Shown: positions 24,154 to 34,864, numbered from the stretch's first letter. The stretch is 64,000 bases of DNA from Melastoma dodecandrum (GCA_029817715.1 JARUPY010000271.1:1488001-1552000), one strand, 5' to 3'. The notes: a model not told the origin generated them from the sequence alone. Numbers and translations: made by a program.

Positions 24154-25760
24154 TGTCCTGCAATCACAGTGAAAGGGCCTTGATAAGAAAATATTCATAT
24201 CACGGGACAACTCATCCAAATAGGCTAAAAGAAAAACCTAAATCTGGAATGATTTCCCCGTATTGCTTTGAGGTTCTGCGCCTAAAAGATTATAACAAAT
24301 TCGACAACAGAAGTAGGCATCACGGAATAGGCTCAAGGACGTCCACTGCACAAGATATCACCTGATGATCCCAGCATCAGCAGTAGATTATCAATCATTA
24401 GAAAAAGCACAGAATTCACAAATTGTTCGTCCCGTAATTGCAAGCCTGGCCAAGGCGATTCCCTCGAGTCAGAAAATATCTCTCTCATGGTCGAGAATCT
24501 CGTCTTCATCCAAAATCGTGAGCAAAAGAAAAAGGAAACCTCATGCTACACAGCACAGAAATAACTCCCACAACAGAGGACAACCAGCAGACTACAGACG
24601 GCGGAGACAAATCCCTATCTCCCGCAAGAATCAGAGAATCAAGTACTCGAAAACAGTTCAGGAAAAGAACGGGTCACGGCCGACACGAATCAAGCCGCAA
24701 CACATGCTAACGGAACAAACCGATCACTCCGGGTTCAACAAATTCGTTCAAGTCAAAAACATTCCCATGATCAGTGATCGAGACTTGATTTTATCAGAAT
24801 CAAGCAAATCACGTCATCACGCAAGGTGAGAAAACACGGACACCGAAAACGCAAACAATCCACAAAAACTAAACGACTTGGACGGTTTCCACTTCCACCC
24901 ACATCGAAACAACACAACCAAAGTCTCACAAACGCAGTACGAAGAAACCAACCAAAAAGACCAAAAAAAAAAAATCCTTCCACGACGATCAAGTCTCAAA
25001 CTCGACCACGAGAAGGGCCGAGAGAACGAGAAAACATAAAAGATTGCACCCATGAAACGATCGCGGTAGCCAAAGAAAACAGATTGTACACAGAAACCAG
25101 GGGAAGATCAAGGAGTTACGAGTTTCCGTGTCTTACGGCTCGGCCGCTGGGGGATGAGAAACGATTCCAGTTGATCAGAGAGAGAGAGGGAGGGAGAAAG
25201 AGAGAAAAGGGGGGGGGGGGGGGGGGGGGCAGAGGAGAATATAAGACGACGACGACTCGAGGGAGGAGGAGGATAATGTTGTATTATTTCTTTGTTATAT
25301 TAGAAATTTCCGTTGGATGTATTGTTTGTTATTTCCCACTTGAATTTACTCGCCCGCACCCTGAGTTTAGTTCTGTCGGGGAAGGCATTGGATTGACTTC
25401 CCAAGTCATTCAGGTTCCACTTTCTACGTACTTTCCTAGGATCGAACGTGTAATAATAATAGCTTTGTTATAAACATAAAAATAATTTTTTATAAATTCG
25501 TCTTTCATTTTCCAAAAAAAAAAAGCTCTTTAAAGAACGATTAGTAATTTATTTTGGAAAATATTTTTTAGAAATTCGGAAAATAAGTCTTTTTAACTGA
25601 GAAGCGAACACGGGAACGCCGTTGAAATAGTAGCACGCGTGTTTACTTGGAAATAATTGAGTAAAACTTTGATTGGACATATTTATAGTCAAGTGTTTCT
25701 TCGGGACATCATCAAACTATCGACGAAATCAGAAGAGAATTTAATGACATTTTCAAGTGT
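24154..25760. other. Intergenic: F-box gene upstream region
   Basis: About 1.6 kb with no supported protein. It includes a GA-rich tract followed by a G21 run (25209-25229), which may be the F-box gene promoter/5' UTR, and the 3' flank of the plastid-type gene. The long plus-strand ORF 24826-25473 is low-complexity (Lys/Arg/Gly) and not supported. Confidence 0.55.
25209..25229. repeat. Poly(G) tract, 21 bases
   Basis: Uninterrupted G run following a GA-rich microsatellite, in non-coding DNA. Confidence 0.95.
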
Positions 25761-26258
25761 TCATCCAAAGCATTGATCCGCAGGCAACGGACCGGGGATG
25801 TAACCCTTGTCGAGGAACTGCAGCCCGAACACGACCGCTATGGCAAGCAGAGACAGGTACGACAGCCCCTCCACCGCACCGAGCAGTCCGAACGGCCCGT
25901 TTGGGAGGCCTGATCCGGTCCTCACCTTCGTGTAGGCCGACCACCCAACGATCCCCACAACCACCAGGTAACTCACTCCCTCCAGCGCGCCGATCGATCC
26001 GCCGGGTCCTGGGGGGAGCCCGCATCCCGTGGTTTTGAGCGTGTAGAGCGACCATGCGATCACGGGCGTGGAAACGAGCCCTCCCCCTATGGCTAACTTG
26101 TCGATGAGCCTGGCGGTCCCGGCCTCCTCCTCCTCGCTGCTCTGCTTCACCATGGAAGTTATTCTAAGGGTCGTAGGACTCCGGGGTCCCAAGGGCAGGG
26201 CGATGTAGCTGCGGGGAGGTGGGCGAGGGAGGAGACACGGAGACGACAGGAGAGACAT
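25761..26258 (-). CDS. Plastid-type multi-pass membrane protein with tandem internal repeat, function unknown
   Basis: Intronless, 165 residues from the ATG at 26258, chosen because its context (AACAATGTCT) is good; an upstream in-frame ATG at 26309 would add 17 residues. Residues 1-45 are rich in Ser/Pro/Arg/Leu and suit a chloroplast transit peptide. Three hydrophobic segments follow at about 56-74, 95-111 and 133-149. Residues 77-101 and 114-138 repeat each other on the pattern TGxGLPxGPxGxxGAxEGxSYL, so the membrane part arose by internal duplication. The C-terminus ends IPGPLPADQCFG. It looks like a conserved plant chloroplast protein of unknown role; localisation is inferred. Confidence 0.85.
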   Translation of the reverse strand: MSLLSSPCLLPRPPPRSYIALPLGPRSPTTLRITSMVKQSSEEEEAGTARLIDKLAIGGGLVSTPVIAWSLYTLKTTGCGLPPGPGGSIGALEGVSYLVVVGIVGWSAYTKVRTGSGLPNGPFGLLGAVEGLSYLSLLAIAVVFGLQFLDKGYIPGPLPADQCFG

Positions 26259-26938
26259 TGTTTCCGGGGTTGGGACAGAGGAGGGGGAAAGGGCTGTGTG
26301 GTATAGCAATGGTGGATGGTAACAGGAGTGCCTTATCTTGTTTTAGTGAATCTGAATTAAAATTGGTCCTTCCTGCTTCTCATTTTTTGTTGTTCTCTTT
26401 TTTTTTTTCTGCAGCATAATTAAATCCCATATCATTTGCTTGGTCACATTAATCAGTTTGAGATTTCTTCATTTATCGCACCGCGCCCAGATAATTTGGT
26501 TGGCAATTAGCTCCGAAAGGATGAAATCCAAATCCCAAAACTATTTATCGATTTAGAAATCTCAGCCCAACTCAATATTGGGCCATCCAAGGATATGGGC
26601 TTATATTAAAAGAGGCCCTTCTTAGGAACAAAAAGCCCATCTCTGACGGTGTAGAACCGGGGGTGAGGAGTCACTTTCGGAGCAAACTGAGGATTTCCTT
26701 AGAAACGGGAGGCTTTCCGTTCGTGGGAATCAATCCATCGCAGCTTTAATCGATTCTCTCCCAAGTGATTCAGAGTTTCTCTGAACAATAATAACCTCGG
26801 AATCCAGAATCATCATCACCCGATCGAGATCACATCGTCTTTTGAATTTCAGCTCACACGCAAACTCATTACCATAACAAGTATTTCCCCTTTCCTTGTG
26901 CATGATGTGTGTAGTCTGGAATCTTAACTGTGATCATC

Positions 26939-26969
<31 letters not shown>

Positions 26970-27049
26970 CACAGGGACATTCTTAAACATTACGCACTCT
27001 GCAGTTCTTACATACACAGCAAGAAAGGGCAAGAAGGGAAAGGAGGAGA
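26259..27049. other. Intergenic between divergent genes, with (TG)n microsatellite
   Basis: Shared upstream region of the plastid-type gene (minus) and the OVATE gene (plus). It contains GGCCCA/TGGGCC-type motifs and a (TG)11 run at 26948-26969 about 80 bp before the OVATE start codon. Confidence 0.6.
26948..26969. repeat. (TG)n microsatellite in OVATE gene 5' leader
   Basis: About eleven TG dinucleotides, preceded by a short AT run. Confidence 0.95.
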
Positions 27050-27892
27050 ATGGCCAAACGCCTGAAGCTCCGACTGTCGAGGATCCTCAGCAACTGCCGA
27101 TCCAAGAACGTACTTCCTTCCAACCCCCTCCCTTCAGTTCCTAAGCCCACCCCACTTTCTTTCGAATCTTTTCCTCGGACCCCCTCCTCTTCTCCTAAGC
27201 AGACCTACCACTGGAAGCAGGAGAAAGACTTCCATGTCATCTCCATATCTACCTTCCGCAAGAAAACCTCCCTCAACACTTCCAAGGAGTTCCCTCGCCC
27301 CTCGGTCTCCCGACAGGGGAGACGGTGTCGCACGGTGATCCCCTGGGGGAGAAAGCACGAGAGGGTCCGCCTCGCGCCGTTGCTGATTTTCAGAGGAAAA
27401 GCTGCCTTGGTCGACCAAGGATTGGGGGCAGACGACCGAGAAGAGTTGGAGGGTTTGAAGTCTTCAGCATCATCCATCAGCGAGGAAGGCTTTGACGACG
27501 AAGCTTGCGAGGTGAAGAATGCAAAAGAGCAAGGATTGCTGCTGATGAAGCAAAGAGTGTCCTATGTCGAGTACGAAGCTAGGTTATCGTCAGTCGAGAG
27601 GAGATGGAGCCGCGGGGACAATCCAATGGGGATGATCATGACGACAAAGGTGAGGGAGAGCTATGCAGTGGTGAAGAGGACGGAGGATCCTTACGGGGAA
27701 TTCCGGATGTCAATGATGGAGATGATGACAGAGAAGGAGATTTACGAGGAGGACGGGCTTCGGGAGCTGCTGCGGTGCCTTCTCTCGCTCAATGGCAGGG
27801 AGCATCACGCGATCATCCTCCGAGCCTTCTTCGAGGTCCGGGACGCCCTCTTCAGGAAGAAGATCTCGTTTGACTACGAGGATCAGCACTAG
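27050..27892 (+). CDS. OFP: OVATE family protein (transcriptional repressor)
   Basis: Intronless, 280 residues, usual for the family. Family members act as repressors that interact with KNOX/BELL homeodomain proteins and TRM proteins to control organ shape. The start MAKRLKLRLSRIL is basic. The OVATE domain fills about 200-270: ESYAVVKRTEDPYGEFRMSM, then EEDGLRELLRCLLSLNGREH and AFFEVRDALF. The region between is Ser/Pro/Arg-rich and poorly conserved, as expected. A second ATG is not needed because the first one lies in the conserved N-terminal basic stretch. Convergent with U2AF65. The exact paralogue number cannot be assigned. Confidence 0.94.
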   Translation: MAKRLKLRLSRILSNCRSKNVLPSNPLPSVPKPTPLSFESFPRTPSSSPKQTYHWKQEKDFHVISISTFRKKTSLNTSKEFPRPSVSRQGRRCRTVIPWGRKHERVRLAPLLIFRGKAALVDQGLGADDREELEGLKSSASSISEEGFDDEACEVKNAKEQGLLLMKQRVSYVEYEARLSSVERRWSRGDNPMGMIMTTKVRESYAVVKRTEDPYGEFRMSMMEMMTEKEIYEEDGLRELLRCLLSLNGREHHAIILRAFFEVRDALFRKKISFDYEDQH

Positions 27893-28644
27893 GCTACTAC
27901 TACTACTCATCAAGAACAAACCATAAATTATTTTCACCATGCGGTTCATGTATCAATATACCTGGACAAATTCAACTTGATTGATAACCGACATATCCTA
28001 TGAGATCCAATCATCGAATGTGTACCAAGTACAAAATCCCTAGTAATGAACATGGCAAAAGAGTCAATGATGGGTTCTTTGGTTCCTTTGACTGAGGAAT
28101 GGACATGGACATGGAACCATCATGAGTATGCACACGTCATTACAACTAGTATGATTGTTGCACCACATGGGTTCGTGACATGGCTAGTGTTCCTACTTTT
28201 GCTGCCCCCCTAACCCTAGTGTCTGTCTTCTCTAGATTATAAAGTGATTTGGGTGCAGCGGGGGCATACAGTGGAGTGCACCGGCAGTGGGACAATAAGA
28301 CAATTCACCATGCCTTTGGGCGGCGGCGAGCCGGAGTCTCCTAATATCATGTAAGAAGGGGGAGTTGGACAGCAAATAGTAGGGTGCTCCCAGAGGAGGG
28401 GGACAGCCCCCCATCCATACACGCCATCAGAGATTCTTTCCTGTGACCTGTCATTCTAGGCCACCCCACCCAAAAACAAACTAAAAAGAAGACGACAAAT
28501 CCACAACCATGAAATTTTTTTGAACACCTTGCAATCAAACTACTCATTGTTTCAATTTCAACTCCTTTAGCACCCCATCTATCAACTAATCGATAGCCAT
28601 GCCAGGTCACATTGTAAAAGCTAAAAACCATTCCACCACCAGCG
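27893..28644. other. Intergenic between convergent OFP and U2AF65
   Basis: About 750 bp that should hold the 3' UTRs of both genes. No other coding signal found. Confidence 0.6.
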
Positions 28645-31600
28645 CTAGCCTTCATAGTCCCCCTGTGCAAGCTTGTTCTGGGGGTAAAAGACCGCAGCGA
28701 CTACGTTCCCGCCAAACTTCCTCCCATTCAATCCATTCCGGGCTCTGCCGGCACCCTCCGTGTCCGCATACTCCAGGAACACCTGAGTTACTATCTTCGT
28801 CAACGCACGATATTTAGGAAAAGTACTCGCATATGCCGAACAGAGGGACACGCGAATGATGGTGTTGAGTTACCTTGCCAACACCGGGAGACAGGTCCCC
28901 GTCGGGCCCTGGACGAGGAATCACGACATTCACCAAGTTACCTGCAGATCCGCAAAGGCCTCAGCAGTGTAAACCAAAATAGTTAATAGAAGACTGGAAA
29001 CCATTCTATAATATGAAAATGTAAGGTCATGGCAGCTTCTTTCTCAATGTTCAGGCCCAAATCTCTAAGAAGATCGGGGAACAACAAAACGCTGTAAAAA
29101 AGACATGGCAGCAGGAAACAACACAAGAAAAAAGAAAGAATCAATAGGAGATTCCATTAAGGAAAAAGATGGTAAAGTGAATGACAGAATCATCTAGATT
29201 AATCACTGCATACCAAATTTTCCTCCTTCCTCCCGCATATCAACCAATATGTCTTCGTAGTCATCATCGTTTCGGAGCTCATCCGGTGTAACTACTTGGG
29301 TAAGACACACCACCGTAGAAGCCAGGGCTCCGGGTTGATACACGAGTTTCTGAAATATCATGATCAGTATTGGCTTACAGGAAAATGAAAGAATTTTTTG
29401 CACGTTAGAAGTATCATGCGGCATTGTCAATCATGAGTGGGGAGTACTTTTAGCAAAATTGTTGTCATACCTGTAAAGCTATCTGCTGCTGTGCATGCAA
29501 CAGTATGCTCTCTTGTTCAGGTTTTGGTTGGTTTGTACCCTGATTAGCACGCCTGACCGTAAGAGTCTTATCACCCATCTTGATCCCATTAAGCGCCGCA
29601 CAAGCTATATCTGTAACAGCCAAGTCCTGATAGACACAAAAGGCATAGCCCTTGGAATTTCCGGTTTCCCTGTCCTTCACGAGATCAAAACCCCTAAGAG
29701 GCCCAAATGACTCCAGCAACTCTCTCACTTGTGCCTCCGTGAAATAATAAGGAAGTCCACCCACAAAGATACGGTCAGGTCCTTCTAGTCCACCAGATGA
29801 ACCAGGGGTCAGACCGACAGCAGAAAGGTTCAAATTGGGATTTGGTTGGCTAGGACCAAGAGTGGCGGCAAGTGAAGGGTTGTAGTCACTTGGCCTCCTG
29901 ACCTTAACAGGTGCACCCTGGAATATGTCAAACAGGGAAATCAGGGCAAAATATTAAAGAGTAACAAGATGATATTTCAATTTAAATGTGCAACCGGAAT
30001 AAACAAGGCGTGTTAACAGGATTACCTCGAATATGATGCCATCCAGAGCCATTGCATTACTTGCCTCCTCGACAGATCTCATTTCAACAAAAGCAAATTT
30101 CTTCTCGTGATTGATGTAAACATTGACAACAGCATCCCCTTTAAGAAAAAAGAAATAGAACAAATGGGGCTTCAAGCCTTCATAAAGAACATTTTGAAAT
30201 CAATCACAAAAGAAAGTGGATACAGACAATACCTGGACCAGCTGTATTCCCTCCAATAGCAGCCATTACCTGGCTGAAAAACGTTGCAACTGACTGCATG
30301 AAAAAAAACAAACTCATCAGCTCTGAACTATTTAAAAACATAAAACACTACCCCAAGTCACTCGGGATTGGCCAAGCAGCATTCCAGACAACGGAAAAGA
30401 AAAGGAGAATGGATGCACAAACCTGCTCATTGCCCGAGGGTGGGAGTCCTCCAACATATACTCGCCTAGCATGCCTAGTAGCCTGCGTAAAAATGATCAA
30501 GGGATAGCTATTATAATTTGGCATCAGGTTTGGGGGAAATTACTTTAACTTCTCTAAAGCATACCTGTTGAGTCATGGCTTGAACGGGCATGATAGGAAG
30601 AGTGCCAAACTGCTGCATAGAAATGAACAAACAACAATAAGGACATAACACCAAACCATGTGTCTCATTATGCAAGAGATAATGATAGGTACCTGGCCAG
30701 CCAATGGAAAAATGTTTGGAAACATTCCAGGAATAGCTGGAGTTGCCCCTGGAACTTGACCTGCAAATTAAAATGTCTTCAAGCCTTCTCAGACAGGATA
30801 TAAACCACTGACATAACTCTACCAGCTTTAACTTATGATTGCTGCTTTCTCTACACTTCCTTGTGAGCCATGAAATTGTCATTAAATTATTAAAAATAAA
30901 ATAGGTCTGGATATGTTCCACATACACCGTACCTATTTAAGTACAGATTGTTATTATTACAGTAAAGAACAGAAACAACATAAAGTGGTAATACTGTAGC
31001 AGGAATGCGATCAAAACCCATCATACCAGTGATTGATTCCTCCAGGTAATAAAAGCTAGAGTAGTCGTCTCACGCAAATTGTCAGCAGAGTGGGGCAAGT
31101 AGCCCGACATTGCCTTCTTATACATAAGATAAGACACAGAAACAAACAAACACCACCAAACAAACACAAAATAAAAAACTCTCAGTTCCCGAATTATTTT
31201 ACAAAGGAAGTAACTGTAGAAAGGATACGCTGAGGGCCTGGAGTAATATAATGCGACATAAAAACTGAGAACAATAATAACAGCTTACCATCCTATTTGG
31301 TTGAAACTTTCCACACTATATCAAAAGAAAAAGAAAGCCACAGCTGTTATCGATTAGCAGGTACAATGAGGAGGCGAATATACCTGCAGCAGCAGCAGCA
31401 GCGACAGTGGCTACATTAGCCAGAAGTGTTGGAGTAGGGGGCGCCATGTCGAAACCACTCACCCTTTTGCTGTAATCAAGTATATCACCATGACATGAAT
31501 AAATAAACAAAAACAAAGCATTCAGTACTAAAAATCAAATGAGACTACCAAAACACAAAAAACTGAAATTACCCGACAGATATTCCCAAATAACACTGAA

Positions 31601-32651
31601 GAAAAGAGAGACTCAAACAGAAAAAGTAAAGCAGTAGCAATCAGTGTTAACAAGCCGTGTGAGCGAAGAAATCAACCACATGCAACAGCTGGTTGCATTG
31701 ATTTTAGTAATAATTCATCTTATGCAAACTTAGGACGACACACACAGAAACTCTTACTCCAAGGCTCAGACATGCATTGGTTATCACCAAGATGAGATTG
31801 TTTTCGGGAAACAAGATTTTAAATAGAAATGTCATAACTGTAAATTAATATGGTAATATGCAGAGCAGATAGTACTGCTGTTAGGTTATCGACATGGTTT
31901 TGAAAAGTTAAGACCATTTTTGTTTTTTGGTTGCCCGCCCGGTTTCCGGAGCTTCGCTAAAGTTTAGACCATTTACTATCCTCAGGTAAGGTATGAAAGG
32001 AAGCCATCCAGTTGATCATTCATCTGAAGGCAACAGCAACAGAACCCATACCTCTTGGATGGAGAACGAGAGCGAGAAGACCGATGCTCCGATCTACCTC
32101 TTGATCCAGAGCGATGCGGACGCTTCTCCTCTCTGTCTCTATGCATTTCGAACGAATTACCAGACAAGAAACAATCAAAATCGCGACGTAATATGTTGTA
32201 ACAAGATCTAAATAAAGGGAATCCAGTTACTAGCACACCTGTCATACTCCCGGCTTCGGTGAGAGTCATCATCATCGTCCCTGTCTCTTCCCCGTTCTCT
32301 TCTCTCGCTCCGCTCTCTATCCCTGTGTCGTTCCCGGCGATGCCTATCACGATCCCTGTCCCGGTCCTTGCTACTTCTGTCCTTATCCCTATCCCTCTCC
32401 TTGTCCCGAGACCTCTCCCCATCCCTGTCCTTCTGACGGTCTCTATCTCGATCCCCACGGCTGCGTTCCCTGTCCCTCTCTCTGTCCTTGCCGCGTCCCC
32501 GATCTCTTTCCTTGTCACTGCCCTTGGGAATCTCCCTCTCATAGTCCTGCAAAGACTGGGACTTGAAATCGCCGTTGAGATCGTCCGCCCCGCCGTTGTA
32601 GCCGTCGAATTCTTCGCCGTTGTCGTAACGGCCGTCCTCGTAGTCGGCCAT
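28645..32651 (-). CDS. U2AF65: Splicing factor U2AF large subunit (U2AF65)
   Basis: Binds the intron polypyrimidine tract and recruits U2 snRNP in the nucleus. Twelve exons join in phase: 32239-32651, 32052-32138, 31384-31469, 30693-30760, 30565-30612, 30423-30482, 30233-30293, 30026-30138, 29471-29917, 29214-29349, 28874-28941 and 28645-28782. They give 574 residues (Arabidopsis U2AF65A 573). An acidic leader (MADYEDGRYDNGEEFDGYNG) precedes an RS domain of Arg/Asp/Glu/Lys/Ser repeats to about residue 165. RRM1 starts near RRVYVGGLP (241), RRM2 near DRIFVGGLP (360) and the UHM-type RRM3 near 470. Exon 5 begins at a tandem acceptor (CAGCAG), so an isoform lacking one Gln is possible. The start codon lies about 200 bp from the first viral ORF upstream. 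Confidence 0.97.
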
Positions 32652-32778
32652 CGATCTTGGGGGTTGATGACTCGGGGGAAAATCTTGATTTTTAGAGATT
32701 AGGTTTAGGGATTGGTCTGATTTACCCGCCGCCTAGATTTTTTTTTTTTAATACCTAAAATTTGCCACTGTCTATTTA

Positions 32779-32795
32779 TTTATTTATTTATTCCC
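32779..32795. repeat. (ATTT)n run at the left edge of the viral fragment
   Basis: About four ATTT repeats between the U2AF65 promoter and the first viral ORF. AT-rich simple repeats are common at pararetrovirus integration sites; the exact junction is not visible. Confidence 0.6.
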
Positions 32796-32868
32796 CGTTG
32801 AATTAAAGCGATTTTTCTGGTATTTCTTTCGTGCACATACTATTATCTTCGAATTCCCAGCGTTGGAA

Positions 32869-33558
32869 ATGCTTCGATATTTGGAACAATTTGGGGATCT
32901 ATTCTCATATTCCCCATCAGCACACCCTCATGCTCACCTTGCTGACATTTTAACTTGGTTCGCCTCATTATTCCAATGGAAGGTTTGGTTTGAAGAACAA
33001 GCATATCGATTTCAGAAATGGCCAGGAGTCACGGTTTACTCCACATATCTTCTTCATAGAGCCTGGCATTATGATGACCAAATCACCTCTTTGGTATCCA
33101 TCAATACTGTCGACAATTTTTCATGCCTTCCTCATTCAATGGCTATACATTATGGACAGTTTGAAGTAGACGACCATATCCCAGCACCATGGTCCATACC
33201 ACCAACATTTGATGATAAGGATCCAGAATACAGAGATATTTTGTATAGCAGAACGTGCCTCACAGAGAAACTTTACCAGCAAAATGCAATTTCACCATTA
33301 TCAGAAGAGGATCTTATTCTTGATAAGATTGCTAAAATTGACATAACACATGTTTGGAACCTATCACAGGCCCTTGAAAACTTTGTCCAAGAACAACCGG
33401 ATTGGGACGTCATAGCAGAAGACATGTTTCAAAACTTCTCCCTGACAAGCCCAACATCAGGCCCATCTTCATCATCCTCAAGGCCCAAAACACTGTCGGC
33501 AAGAAAGATGACCCCACACGGAAAGCACAGAAAGCGTCCAAAACCAAGTGAAGACTAA
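32869..33558 (+). CDS. Pararetroviral ORF upstream of the promoter region, 229 aa, unknown function
   Basis: The first true ATG is at 32869. The product is Trp/Tyr/His-rich in its first half (HPHAHLADILTWFASLF) and ends in a Ser/Pro/Lys-rich tail. No family recognised. Because it precedes the promoter/polyA region, in the circular genome it would be the last ORF before transcript termination, the place where some caulimovirids carry a transactivator or accessory ORF. The intact frame is notable next to the decayed capsid ORF. Confidence 0.6.
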   Translation: MLRYLEQFGDLFSYSPSAHPHAHLADILTWFASLFQWKVWFEEQAYRFQKWPGVTVYSTYLLHRAWHYDDQITSLVSINTVDNFSCLPHSMAIHYGQFEVDDHIPAPWSIPPTFDDKDPEYRDILYSRTCLTEKLYQQNAISPLSEEDLILDKIAKIDITHVWNLSQALENFVQEQPDWDVIAEDMFQNFSLTSPTSGPSSSSSRPKTLSARKMTPHGKHRKRPKPSED

Positions 33559-33703
33559 GAATAGTACTCCATGTGCTAAAAGGACACAAAGATTCCTTAA
33601 GAGATAAGGTGATGACTCATCGCTCACATCCCTTAAGGAAAAGCTGAAAAGATAAGGTTGTAACGTGGCTTACCCACGACCTAGTGTAGTTTTCGGTTTG
33701 TTG

Positions 33704-33712
33704 TATAAATAG
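33704..33712 (+). promoter_or_regulatory. Pararetroviral promoter TATA box
   Basis: TATAAATAG about 145 bp after the upstream ORF, preceded by GATGACTCATCG (33611-33622), an AP-1/as-1-like motif, and direct repeats around CCTTAAG and GATAAGGT. This layout resembles the full-length-transcript promoter of caulimovirids. Confidence 0.65.
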
Positions 33713-33760
33713 CCTTCTCTTGTAAGTTGTAAGGGAGACGGAGAAAAAAACCAGAAGAAA

Positions 33761-33766
33761 AATAAA
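33761..33766 (+). terminator. Pararetroviral polyadenylation signal
   Basis: AATAAA about 50 bp downstream of the TATA box. In caulimovirids the polyA signal lies just after the transcription start, inside the terminal redundancy, and is used on the second passage of the polymerase. The spacing here is short but of that type. Confidence 0.5.
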
Positions 33767-34205
33767 ATTTCCAGTTTTTTCCATATCCATGAGCAACTAA
33801 ACACTCTCCCGGGGCAATAACAAAGGCAAGGCGGTACTAGTTCTCTAAACTCTCTCAAACAAATCCCTCTACCTTCGATAAACCCAAAAACATTTAAAAA
33901 CTCGTAAAATTCCAAAAATATCTTTTCTTGTCATTATGATATATTCGAGCTTCCTTAAGGTTACACTCTCTTGTTTAATCGTCTCATATTTCTGTTATTC
34001 CCAGTTTTCCACTTTATATGTGTTATCCTTTATCTGGACTCTGTATCTTCTCCAGTAAAACTTCAGATTTCCAGTGCTTTACTATAGTTAAGAATTTTCC
34101 AGGAGATTCTCAGGAAGGTAGGTCCGTAAAGCTTTCGCTGTCGTATTGCCATCGGCTACGGGTCATAAGCCACAGGCACAGACAACTTGGAAAGTGGGAA
34201 AACCG

Positions 34206-34574
34206 ATGAGACCTCCTAGAAGAACTCTTAAAGATAGTAAACCAAAGTTTCCCCCATGTGGAATTCTCCAAGGTCATTTTCGTCGACTTAGACTCGATCG
34301 AGAAGAATTTGGAGAACCCAGATGGAAGTGTCCACGTTTTCTTAAAAGAATTGGTCATGCCCTCAACTTTTTAAATTATTATTGCAAAAGAAAAACCCAA
34401 AAATGTATTTTATACTCCATCCACTGTGAGCTTGCATTTGCAGTTTCTACCGACCCAGAAAAAGGCTGGTACATGGATCCTAGTGATCTTTGTCGAAAAG
34501 GCTGGACTAAACTCCAGAATTATAACATGTACCGAAAATTCCTGATCTGGAACTCAAAACGTTTTCTGTATTAG
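34206..34574 (+). CDS. Leader ORF of the pararetrovirus, 122 aa, basic, unknown
   Basis: The first ATG of this frame is at 34206; a longer reading would need a non-ATG start at 34146. The product is basic with several Cys, Trp and Tyr residues. It lies between the promoter and the primer-binding site, in what should be the transcript leader, where caulimovirids normally have only very short ORFs. No family recognised. It may be viral, a remnant of another ORF, or chance. Confidence 0.45.
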   Translation: MRPPRRTLKDSKPKFPPCGILQGHFRRLRLDREEFGEPRWKCPRFLKRIGHALNFLNYYCKRKTQKCILYSIHCELAFAVSTDPEKGWYMDPSDLCRKGWTKLQNYNMYRKFLIWNSKRFLY

Positions 34575-34587
34575 AATACTATGTAAA

Positions 34588-34719
34588 ACGTCTTAGTTGT
34601 CATTTGTAATCCTTCTCTTATGTTGTTTCTTTGTAATAACTCATTTCTTTGTAACGTCTTAGTTGTCATTTGTAATCCTTCTCTTTTGTTGTTTCTTTGT
34701 AATAACTCATAGAATTTAA
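34588..34719. repeat. Tandem repeat, two units of 66 bp, before the primer-binding site
   Basis: Unit 1 starts at 34588 and unit 2 at 34654, nearly identical over about 57 bases (differences at one or two positions). They are followed by three copies of a TAATAACTCATAGAAT-type motif reaching the primer-binding site. Confidence 0.85.
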
Positions 34720-34755
34720 TAACTCATAGAATATGAATTTAATAACTCATAGAAT

Positions 34756-34772
34756 TGGTATCAGAGCCATGA
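34756..34772 (+). other. tRNA-iMet primer-binding site
   Basis: TGGTATCAGAGCCATGA. The first 16 bases are complementary to the 3' end of plant initiator tRNA-Met, the primer for minus-strand DNA synthesis in caulimovirids and many LTR elements. It lies about 90 bp before the movement-protein ORF. Confidence 0.85.
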
Positions 34773-34864
34773 ACGTTTCCCTGTGAAATTTTCTTCCTTC
34801 TTTTCAGAGAGAGAGAGATAGAAACTAATGCCCCTGCCTACCATTATTGCCCTCCTACATACTC

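Noticed and set aside
24826..25473. 215-codon plus-strand ORF
   Set aside because: Lys/Arg/Gly low-complexity over a GA and poly(G) tract; no conserved motif and no splice context.
32259..32702. 147-codon plus-strand ORF opposite U2AF65 exon 1
   Set aside because: It is the antisense shadow of the repetitive RS-domain codons; low-complexity Ile/Pro/Val/Ser sequence with no support.
34740..34780. Interpreting the primer-binding site as the end of a 5' LTR
   Set aside because: No TG...CA-bounded direct repeat is found on either side of the ORFs, and the ORFs include a movement protein, which LTR elements lack.
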